Shown here: piece after piece, positions 1 to 5,598 of the stretch | How the letters are laid out: each line of letters opens with the position of its first letter | How positions within the stretch are numbered: the first letter of the stretch is position 1 | Assembly (NCBI GenBank): GCA_030632625.1 | Contig: DAOVUK010000247.1 | Span: 1 to 5,661 of the forward strand | DNA: 5,661 nucleotides | Source: Gammaproteobacteria bacterium | GTDB taxonomy: Bacteria > Pseudomonadota > Gammaproteobacteria > GRL18 | Reading direction: 5' to 3' | The notes under the pieces: model-generated | What the model was told of the DNA's origin: nothing | Seen by the model: only the letters and a program-made list of their open reading frames with translations | Databases searched by the model: none | Position numbers and translations under genes: made by a program

Positions 1-3
1 GAA

Positions 4-156
4 TATGGGTATAGTTCTTTTGCTACGATATTCGAAAATAACAACTTTAGGCGAATAAATTCGCCCCTACATGACCGAATTCCGTAGTGTAGGGGCGAAT
101 TTATTCGCCTAATATCGTAGAACTGTCAGCGTCGTAACAAAGGAACTACACCCATA
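4..156. repeat. Nested palindromic repeat element (MITE-like or REP-like, non-coding)
   Basis: This is a stretch of about 153 bases built from nested inverted repeats, with no coding capacity. The outer arms 4-28 and 132-156 are complementary at 22 of 25 positions. The inner arms 48-71 and 88-111 are perfectly complementary over 24 bp around a 16-nt loop. Each inner arm is itself a small palindrome (GGCGAAT, 2 nt, ATTCGCC at 50-65 and 94-109), so the DNA can fold as one long hairpin or as two short ones. A further block, CTACGATATT at 23-32, pairs with 111-120. The left arm carries 16 extra nucleotides (33-48) that are absent from the right arm. Gene-sized internal sequence is missing, so if the element is mobile it would need an enzyme encoded elsewhere. 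The structure is directly visible; the mobile-element reading is inference. Confidence 0.7.
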
Positions 157-303
157 GAATATAAATAAAATGATATATTCCATGTAATCATGATTTTAAA
201 TTATAATACACTCTTATTTTATCATTTGATATTTGATTTTCGCAATTAAAGGGAATAATGCACCCTGATTTTTCCAGGTTTAAGTATTTTTATAAGGTAT
301 ATC
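157..303 (+). other. AT-rich leader upstream of the DUF481 gene
   Basis: This is the rest of the 303-base region before the first gene. It is strongly AT-rich and has no open reading frame that looks real. An in-frame stop (TAA, 256-258) closes the DUF481 frame, and no ATG lies between it and 304. The only recognisable signals are a possible promoter -10 box and the ribosome binding site AAGG at 294-297, six bases before the ATG. A short inverted pair, AAATGATA (168-175) and TATCATTT (220-227), flanks the -10 box but could be chance in such AT-rich DNA. Confidence 0.5.
202..207 (+). promoter_or_regulatory. Candidate sigma-70 -10 box (TATAAT)
   Basis: This is a perfect TATAAT hexamer about 97 bases before the DUF481 start codon, in the orientation that would serve that gene. 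No good TTGACA-like -35 box lies 16-18 bases upstream; the best nearby hexamer, TTCCAT at 178-183, matches poorly. In such AT-rich sequence a perfect hexamer can arise by chance, so this is only a candidate. Confidence 0.25.
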
Positions 304-1329
304 ATGTCTGAACTTTTTCCCTCAACATTATGTATTTTATCTCTATCAATGATCAGTATTGTGTCAGCTGATGAAGTGGTTCTAAAAAATGGTTCTCATA
401 TTATTGGAGAAGTATTGAAAAAAGACGGTAGTGCTCTGGAATTTAAAACACCTTTTGCAGGTACCCTGAAAATAAAATGGACGAATATTATTGAACTAAA
501 AATGGATAAGCCCATTCAATTAATGCTTAAGGATGACTCTACTCTAATGGCCAATACCCTTAAAAATAAAGAGGATATTATCGAGATAAGTAATGACAAT
601 AAAAGCCCGGTTCAAATGATAAAACAGTCAGAAATGGCTTATATCAATCCAGACCCCTGGCGTATTGGTGCAGGATATAAAATAACCGGAGGTCTTAATA
701 TTGCATTAAAATCTCAGCATGGCAATACTGATAAAGATGAATTTGATCTTGATGGTGTCATCACCTTGCGCAGAAAAAATGATCGACTTAAATTCAGAGG
801 AGAATATGAAAAGGATAAAAGTAATAATATCCGGACTAATTTTAACTGGTTGTTTTTAGGAAAATATGATTATTTTATTACGGACAAAACCTATATCGGC
901 GGTACTGCTCTTTTTGAGCATGATGAATTTGCCGATCTGGATTTAAGGGAAACCTATGGCCTTCATTCAGGTCATCAATACTTTGAAAGCAAGGCAATTA
1001 ATCTGAGTGTTGAGGCTGGTCTTGCAAAAGTTTATGAAGATTTTATTGACGCCAAAGATAATGATTTCTCTGCAGGCACCTGGGCTGTGAAATATGACCA
1101 GTTTTTCTTTGATGAATTTGTACAGCTCTATCATCGTCAATCGAGCCGGCTGAATTTAGAAGATACGGATAAATTCATTTTCAAATCATGGACAGGCTTA
1201 CGTTTCCCATTAGATTATGGTTTTTCCATCAGTGGTGAAGTGCAGGCGGATTATGATAGCCAGCCTGCACCCGGTGTTCATAAAACCGATACCACTTATC
1301 TTTTTAAACTTGGTTATGATTACCAATAG
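304..1329 (+). CDS. DUF481 family protein, predicted outer-membrane beta-barrel (YdiY-like)
   Basis: A 341-residue protein, probably exported to the outer membrane; its substrate or function is not known. Residues 1-22 form a hydrophobic leader ending VSA before DE, which fits a Sec signal peptide, although there is no Lys or Arg in the usual basic n-region. Residues 23 to about 115 are a small beta-rich domain of the kind that precedes DUF481 barrels (VVLKNG, then FAGTLKIKW). From about residue 118 to the end the chain alternates polar and aromatic or hydrophobic residues with short turns, as expected for a barrel, and closes LGYDYQ. The terminal aromatic is one residue short of the end, which is slightly atypical for a barrel C-terminus. 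The start is chosen from AAGG at 294-297 and the absence of another ATG. It is the only plus-strand gene here and converges on the patatin gene. The family call is by sequence recognition and is fairly secure; the role is unknown. Confidence 0.8.
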   Translation: MSELFPSTLCILSLSMISIVSADEVVLKNGSHIIGEVLKKDGSALEFKTPFAGTLKIKWTNIIELKMDKPIQLMLKDDSTLMANTLKNKEDIIEISNDNKSPVQMIKQSEMAYINPDPWRIGAGYKITGGLNIALKSQHGNTDKDEFDLDGVITLRRKNDRLKFRGEYEKDKSNNIRTNFNWLFLGKYDYFITDKTYIGGTALFEHDEFADLDLRETYGLHSGHQYFESKAINLSVEAGLAKVYEDFIDAKDNDFSAGTWAVKYDQFFFDEFVQLYHRQSSRLNLEDTDKFIFKSWTGLRFPLDYGFSISGEVQADYDSQPAPGVHKTDTTYLFKLGYDYQ

Positions 1330-2709
1330 TTACTTATTAGCACCCAGTTGAATCAATAGCTTCTGATATTCAGGGTTTTGACGCAGCATACCTTTAGCTA
1401 ATTCAATCAACTTATCAGCCTGTTCTTTTTCTAATGAAAAGCTGGTAGGTACTCGATTAAAAAACACCCGATCTTCATGTTTTTCGATATCAGTTACATT
1501 CAAATCAATAAAATAGGGTGTAATAGGATGTTCTTTGCTAGACAGTTTTTTTGCCCATTTCATCAATTGTTCTTTCAGTAAGGCGTTAGTTTCTGTATTG
1601 TAGAGGTGCAGCTGAATATCCGTCACCGCTGACAAGGTATCACCAATAGAGGGTAAAGTCGTTGTTTTTCCAATACCAGTTTCAGTAGTGGTTGAAGCAT
1701 CTACAACGATGACAACCAGGCGTTTTGGCGGTTTCTGAGTTTTATAGGTTTGGTCATATATTTTTTGTGCACCGCCGGAAAGGCTGACAGTTTTAAGAAT
1801 AGTCCTTAAGCCCAGATTATCAGTTATCCCGCCATCAAGCAGAGTGACATAGGCAGGGTTATCCTTGTTCAGATAAAAGTTTAATGCACTGACTGATTCT
1901 TTTAAACGTTGATTACTCTCCTGCTCAGCCTTTTTCTCAGCATTACTTAACCATTCAGGCTTCTCATAATGACATTCTCCATGTCGTTCTAACAATATGG
2001 GTGGAAATAATATTGGTACTGCAGAGGATGCAGCTACAGCTCTTGCCACCTTAAACTGAGACAGGTCAGAGCACAGAAAATCAAACTGAGCCTGGAGAAA
2101 AATAAACTGACTTTGTGAATTCAAATCAGTCGAGTTGATAAGAATCAAAGGCCCGCCCGATTTCTGAAAATCAGCAAAGGTTTTGCCTTTGAATATATGT
2201 TTATCGTAGTAATCAATGGCAATTTCTGTTCGACTGGTTGTGGAAAACATTCGACCGAGCAGATCAAAAAAACCCAGCACTAGACTGCTCAATTCTCCCT
2301 GAACATCTTTATATAAAAAATCATCTTTAAAATCATCAAAAATTTTATCACCAAATAAACCATAATAAGCGGAAGTAAAACTACCTCCGGAAACGGAGCT
2401 GATACGATCCACTTCATCAAGCAGACGTAGTTGTTCACCATTTGACTGATAACGGGTATCTCTAAGCTCCTCTAATACACCATATGACAAAGCTGCAGCA
2501 CGAGTTCCACCACCAGAAAAAGCCAGCAGAAAAAGAGTATCACCCGCCGGGTGTTGTTTAGAATAGTTACTGATCGTGTATCTTTGATCATCCCGGGGCA
2601 ATTGCGATACAGGCTCATTTTCTATTTTACCAATTGACGAACAACCATTAAGTAATAAAATAATAAGCAGAGGAAAAAAATATTTATTGTTTGTAAGAAG
2701 CATTTTCAT
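1330..2709 (-). CDS. Patatin-like phospholipase, predicted outer-membrane lipoprotein
   Basis: A 459-residue predicted serine lipid acyl hydrolase. Residues 1-23 form a lipoprotein signal (two Lys, a hydrophobic stretch, then LLNGC), giving lipidated Cys23. The following Ser-Ser argues for sorting to the outer membrane rather than retention in the inner membrane. The patatin fold is visible in order: the oxyanion-hole motif SGGGTR at 65-70, the nucleophile elbow SVSGGS with catalytic Ser107, and the DGG motif with catalytic Asp292. The first Gly of the usual GxSxG is Ser here, a variant I recall as common in bacterial patatins. Both dyad residues are present, so activity is expected; candidate substrates are membrane phospholipids or lysophospholipids. 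Its ATG overlaps the stop of the upstream STAS gene (ATGA). A second ATG two codons later (2703) has a GGTGA six bases upstream and is an equally plausible start. Its stop directly abuts the DUF481 stop. Confidence 0.88.
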   Translation of the reverse strand: MKMLLTNNKYFFPLLIILLLNGCSSIGKIENEPVSQLPRDDQRYTISNYSKQHPAGDTLFLLAFSGGGTRAAALSYGVLEELRDTRYQSNGEQLRLLDEVDRISSVSGGSFTSAYYGLFGDKIFDDFKDDFLYKDVQGELSSLVLGFFDLLGRMFSTTSRTEIAIDYYDKHIFKGKTFADFQKSGGPLILINSTDLNSQSQFIFLQAQFDFLCSDLSQFKVARAVAASSAVPILFPPILLERHGECHYEKPEWLSNAEKKAEQESNQRLKESVSALNFYLNKDNPAYVTLLDGGITDNLGLRTILKTVSLSGGAQKIYDQTYKTQKPPKRLVVIVVDASTTTETGIGKTTTLPSIGDTLSAVTDIQLHLYNTETNALLKEQLMKWAKKLSSKEHPITPYFIDLNVTDIEKHEDRVFFNRVPTSFSLEKEQADKLIELAKGMLRQNPEYQKLLIQLGANK

Positions 2710-3086
2710 TCACCAATCCACTGTAGAGCATCATCACAATATTCAAAGTATTTCACTTCACCAGTGACAAACCATGAACCCACCTTAGCCGCAATTTCCT
2801 GCCAGTTTTTATTGCCGTAAATTGCAATTTTTTCAAATTCTTTACCATGTTTTATACCCAGTTTGAAATCATCCCAGGCAGCTCGTGCCTCCCAACCTTC
2901 CATTTCAGTACCATCGATCAACATTTTGACTTTCGCTTCTTTTACCCCGGCAAGCGCCGAATCAATCATGGGTGTTATAGTTTCATAATCTTCATGAGTC
3001 AGTTTACCAATGGCTTTCATGGTCATAAAAAAACTGGAGCCTGTTCTTTCAATACCAATTGAAAGACCATGTCTGCTATTACTCAT
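2706..3086 (-). CDS. SpoIIAA-like STAS/SEC14-type domain protein
   Basis: A 126-residue single-domain protein with no signal peptide or membrane segment, so presumably cytosolic. It matches the SpoIIAA-like family throughout: an N-terminal beta region with GKLTHEDYE (27-35), a strand KMLIDG (54-59), the hallmark GWEARAAWDDFK (64-75), then FEKIAIYGNKNW (84-95) and a C-terminal VKYFEYCDDALQW. I see no clear counterpart of the phosphorylated Ser of true anti-anti-sigma factors, so a sigma-factor switch should not be assumed. From memory, structural work on family members suggested ligand binding and membrane association. The start has a good ribosome binding site, AAGGA at 3098-3094, seven bases upstream. 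The stop overlaps the patatin ATG by ATGA, making the pair a likely two-gene operon. The family call is strong; the function is unknown. Confidence 0.87.
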   Translation of the reverse strand: MSNSRHGLSIGIERTGSSFFMTMKAIGKLTHEDYETITPMIDSALAGVKEAKVKMLIDGTEMEGWEARAAWDDFKLGIKHGKEFEKIAIYGNKNWQEIAAKVGSWFVTGEVKYFEYCDDALQWIGE

Positions 3087-3093
3087 TTTAATT

Positions 3094-3098
3094 TCCTT
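3094..3098 (-). promoter_or_regulatory. Ribosome binding site of the STAS gene (AAGGA)
   Basis: On the minus strand this reads AAGGA, seven bases before the ATG at 3086. It fixes the start of the STAS gene and is the strongest Shine-Dalgarno of the STAS-patatin pair, consistent with the lipase depending on coupled translation. Confidence 0.7.
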
Positions 3099-3134
3099 AT
3101 TTAAGGGTTATTCACATTATTGCGTACTTTTTGT

Positions 3135-3149
3135 ATTCACTCGGTGAAT
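3135..3149. repeat. Short inverted repeat ATTCAC-TCG-GTGAAT upstream of the STAS gene
   Basis: This is a perfect 6-bp inverted repeat with a 3-base spacer, located 49-63 bases upstream of the STAS start codon, where a dimeric regulator could bind. No matching promoter boxes are clear; AATAAT at about 3114-3119 (minus strand) is a possible -10 without a good -35. The length is short enough for chance. Confidence 0.3.
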
Positions 3150-3168
3150 TCAGCCATTCATAGATATG

Positions 3169-3196
3169 GTAGAGACGTTGCATGCAACGTCTCTAC
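3169..3196. repeat. Perfect 28-bp palindrome between two operons
   Basis: The arms GTAGAGACGTTGCA and TGCAACGTCTCTAC are exact reverse complements with no spacer and a GCATGC centre. The palindrome sits in the 151-base spacer between the DUF2950 stop and the STAS start. It resembles dispersed palindromic repeats found in intergenic spacers of many bacteria. It is not followed by a T-run on either strand, so a simple intrinsic terminator is unlikely, though a hairpin in the transcript could still reduce read-through or protect the RNA. Its ends (GTAGAGACG) match the consensus of the inner arms of the element at 48-111 (GTAGGGGCG). Confidence 0.75.
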
Positions 3197-3237
3197 AGTT
3201 TGGAAAAATACGAATTTTTGTGAAGAGCCGTTTTGAG

Positions 3238-4218
3238 CTATAGCTTTTCTTCTGCACGAAGCCAGTCTTCGCCAGGTTCGAAAAGCTTCATTTCGGCTGC
3301 AAGCTGAGCGGTATCCGAACCAAGATCTTTTTCATATAAAATACCATCCTGATTGATTATAAAGCTGATAACACCCGATTCACCATATTCAGCAGGCCAG
3401 GCGACTAAAGCAAAGCCTGACCTCATACGCTCATCACTAAGATAACTGTATGCGCCACCACGAGCATTTTTACCCTGTCCTTTGAGGATTTTATAATAGT
3501 AGCCGTGATAGGCACCATCTGACGTATCACCAGAAAATAATGAACCTAACGGGCTGGTTATTTCACCTGAGTCAACTTGCCAGTACAAGCCATCTTTTTT
3601 ACCAGGTGTACTCATAAATTTTTGAGCATATTCTAGCGCACCATTAGTATTGCGATCCTGTTCTGCATATTCATTTTGGGCATCGTAGTATGCCATACAA
3701 GCCTGCATAGTCGATAACTCATTACGACCAATTCGTCGAGTCAGGATTATTTCTGCACCTGCAATAGTATCAAAAGACCAGGCGTCATTATTCTTGACTA
3801 AGGGAACTGGAAAGGTCCAGCCAAGCATGCCGACTTCGATAAACATTTCATCTTTTGCACCGGCAATTAATTGATGCGATTTTTTCCAGGCATTAATAAA
3901 AAGTACTCTGTCCTGATCATCAATTTCATCTAATGGCAGCAAATGTAAATTTTCAGCACCAAACAGTGCTTTAACTGAAGATGCATCCTTTGCAAGCACA
4001 ATTTCATAAAGCTTATCAGCAGCAGCTTGTGCCGTCGGAAATTGAGTTTGTTGAGCCATAACGGCTGGTATCAAAGCCAGGAGTAATAAGTTGATGCTAA
4101 AAAAAGACACTATTTTTGAGCGAACTCTTATCAAATATGAACTGTTTGGTCTGATGGCTCCTGATACAATCTTATGTTGTTTCTTATACACATTTAGATG
4201 ATTGTTATCAAGTTTCAT
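3238..4218 (-). CDS. DUF2950 family exported protein
   Basis: With the start at 4218 the product is 326 residues. It carries a hydrophobic segment at about 37-55 (IVSFFSINLLLLALIPAVMA) followed by QQ, a signal peptide with an unusually long basic n-region. The DUF2950 domain fills the rest. Its signature lies near the C-terminus, about residues 235-290: GYYYKILKGQGKNARGG, then MRSGFALVAWPAEYGESG and a closing NQDG segment. The family has no established biochemical role; export suggests a periplasmic or surface function. Start choice: the ATG at 4218 has GGAG six bases upstream. The ATG at 4242 has GAGGG seven bases upstream, the outermost ATG at 4260 overlaps the DUF3300 stop as ATGA, and a TTG at 4134 would give a short conventional signal peptide but lacks a well-placed ribosome binding site. 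It is the second gene of a pair with DUF3300; I recall such pairs as recurrent in proteobacteria. Confidence 0.83.
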   Translation of the reverse strand: MKLDNNHLNVYKKQHKIVSGAIRPNSSYLIRVRSKIVSFFSINLLLLALIPAVMAQQTQFPTAQAAADKLYEIVLAKDASSVKALFGAENLHLLPLDEIDDQDRVLFINAWKKSHQLIAGAKDEMFIEVGMLGWTFPVPLVKNNDAWSFDTIAGAEIILTRRIGRNELSTMQACMAYYDAQNEYAEQDRNTNGALEYAQKFMSTPGKKDGLYWQVDSGEITSPLGSLFSGDTSDGAYHGYYYKILKGQGKNARGGAYSYLSDERMRSGFALVAWPAEYGESGVISFIINQDGILYEKDLGSDTAQLAAEMKLFEPGEDWLRAEEKL

Positions 4219-4224
4219 TATGTT

Positions 4225-4228
4225 CTCC
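4225..4228 (-). promoter_or_regulatory. Ribosome binding site deciding the DUF2950 start (GGAG)
   Basis: GGAG on the minus strand lies six bases before the ATG at 4218. The surrounding 16 bases, ending in ATGAAA, match the corresponding bases before the DUF3300 ATG at 5588 at 14 positions. That supports these two ATG codons as the true starts over the longer open frames. Confidence 0.5.
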
Positions 4229-4256
4229 ATTTCTTTTATCATTTTTAAACCCTCAA

Positions 4257-5588
4257 TCATCTTCGACCACGCCCACCACTACTTCGTGAACGCCCTCCGC
4301 TGCTGGAACTGCTTCTTGAATGGCTGCCCCGATTAAAGTTACTTGATGATTTGCTTTGGTTGCGTATACCAGAAAGTGAGCTGGATCTATTATGTGAAGA
4401 TTTAGAACGATTTTGTGAAGATTTAGAACTATTTTGTGAAAAGTTACTGGATTTTTTTCTATCTCGTGTTGATGAATTATTGGCTAATCTATTACCTGAG
4501 CCGCCAGATTTAAAATTACTGCCTCGATTATGATCAACCTTACTCACCTGATTTCTTACTTTATCACCGCCTGCCCCGGATAGATTTTTACGCGCTGCCG
4601 CTGGATCAGCACCATGTTTTTTCAGAGATGCCTGAGCTCGTTTGCGTTCAGCATCTCGCGCATTATTATTGCCTAAAGCTTTTTTAGTATCATTGCTACG
4701 ATCTCTGCCACGATAGTCCTTGCGCTTATCAGCACCAGCTAATTTATTGCTATATTTTCCCCGGCTTGCTTTATCCTTATAAGGCACACGTCTGTTACTG
4801 CTATTATGCTTCCAGTTTGCGGTTTTATTACTGGCATTTATTCTATTGTTATTGACATTAATATTATTGTAGCGGTTGACATTGATATCAACATCACCAC
4901 GTCGCCAGTTGGGTCTGCCCCATAATGAGTTGGTAATGGCCACTCCCACTCCAAAGGCAAGACCGGCTGCCAAAGCTGAACCTAAAGGACGATAATAATA
5001 AGGTGTATAAGACGGCCACCACCAGGTGCCATAAACAACCGTAGGGTTGTATACAGGCACATAGACGACAGAAGGTGTAGCGGGCTGAATAACAATAATT
5101 TCCGGTGATGCCTGTTCAATGACAATTTTTTGCTCTTTAGTCGTTTCCAGATTGCCTTCTTCTTTCGCCTTTCTACGCAAACTTTGCACAGTATCCATCA
5201 CAGTATCAGGCGCAGATAAAAATGCATCACCCAACTCCTGTACCCAATCAGGCTCTTTACCCATCATTTCTAACACTTGAGGAAATGCAACCAGTGACAT
5301 AACACTGGGATCCCATGATTTATTTTGCACCGCTTCAACGGCAGCATCACCTTGTTGTTTGGGATTATTTTTTGACCATATTACTGCTTCAGCAATATTC
5401 GCAGGATAGGTCGAGGCCATGAGGATCTGTGATAATAGTGAGTCAGGATACAATGCAATGGGTGCCGCCATTTGATCCAGCTCAGCTTGTGAGAATGTTG
5501 CCTTAGTCTCAGCTGAAAATGCCTGCACAGGCAAAAAACCCAAAACTATTAACCATAAAGCGAATAAGTGAAAGTAATGTTTTTTCAT
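4257..5588 (-). CDS. DUF3300 family secreted protein with basic low-complexity tail
   Basis: A 443-residue protein. It begins MKKHYFHLFALWLIVLGF and has a likely Sec cleavage after AFSA (residue 26). The DUF3300 domain follows: FSQAELDQMAAPIALYPDSL (32-51), SQILMASTYP (53-62), WDPSVMSLVAFPQVL (92-106), then VVYVPVYNPTVVYG (174-187). Next come an aromatic WWWPSYTPYYY patch, a Gly/Ala-rich hydrophobic stretch (201-224) and an Asn-rich segment (DINVNRYNNINVNNN, 234-248). The last 190 or so residues are rich in Ser, Arg, Lys, Asn and Gly and strongly basic, ending in SSGGRGRR; they look disordered and could bind polyanions. The frame runs open to an ATG at 5645, but the start at 5588 puts the signal peptide at the N-terminus and has AGAG six bases upstream. 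The stop lies 38 bases before the favoured DUF2950 start. Function is unknown. Its promoter is not evident in the 73 bases upstream. Confidence 0.85.
   Translation of the reverse strand: MKKHYFHLFALWLIVLGFLPVQAFSAETKATFSQAELDQMAAPIALYPDSLLSQILMASTYPANIAEAVIWSKNNPKQQGDAAVEAVQNKSWDPSVMSLVAFPQVLEMMGKEPDWVQELGDAFLSAPDTVMDTVQSLRRKAKEEGNLETTKEQKIVIEQASPEIIVIQPATPSVVYVPVYNPTVVYGTWWWPSYTPYYYRPLGSALAAGLAFGVGVAITNSLWGRPNWRRGDVDINVNRYNNINVNNNRINASNKTANWKHNSSNRRVPYKDKASRGKYSNKLAGADKRKDYRGRDRSNDTKKALGNNNARDAERKRAQASLKKHGADPAAARKNLSGAGGDKVRNQVSKVDHNRGSNFKSGGSGNRLANNSSTRDRKKSSNFSQNSSKSSQNRSKSSHNRSSSLSGIRNQSKSSSNFNRGSHSRSSSSSGGRSRSSGGRGRR
4394..4440 (-). repeat. 21-bp tandem repeat inside the DUF3300 tail
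   Basis: The plus-strand block GTGAAGATTTAGAAC starts at 4394 and again at 4415, with a third partial copy at 4436, an exact 21-base period. In the protein this gives a seven-residue repeat (SQNSSKS, SQNRSKS, then the degenerate SHNRSSS, residues 384-404). The period is a multiple of three, so copy-number change would lengthen or shorten the tail without a frameshift. Confidence 0.65.
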
Positions 5589-5592
5589 AATG

Positions 5593-5598
5593 TTCTCT
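5593..5598 (-). promoter_or_regulatory. Ribosome binding site deciding the DUF3300 start (AGAGAA)
   Basis: AGAGAA on the minus strand precedes the ATG at 5588 with four bases between (six from the AGAG core). The outer in-frame ATG at 5645 has only a weak GGAT nearby and would bury the signal peptide behind 19 residues, so the inner start is preferred. Confidence 0.45.

Noticed and set aside
48..111. Inner inverted repeats as a CRISPR fragment
   Set aside because: The two copies are inverted, not direct, the loop is only 16 bases, and there are no spacers or cas genes.
1307..1331. Imperfect hairpin (AACTTGGT with ACCA-AT-AGTT) over the convergent stops as a bidirectional terminator
   Set aside because: The stem is AT-rich and bulged, and neither strand has a T-run after it; the T-run at 1301-1305 falls on the wrong side.
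2847..3062. 71-codon plus-strand open frame
   Set aside because: It lies wholly antisense to the STAS gene, which has clear family motifs and a good ribosome binding site; the translated frame resembles no family.
3204..3219. AAAAAT-ATTTTT hairpin after the DUF2950 stop as an intrinsic terminator
   Set aside because: The stem is six A-T pairs with no GC, too weak for a convincing terminator, and expected by chance here.
4351..4533. 60-codon plus-strand open frame with a leucine- and glutamate-rich, heptad-like pattern
   Set aside because: It is antisense to the Ser-rich tail of DUF3300; the apparent heptads are the complement of the 21-bp repeat, not a real coiled-coil gene.
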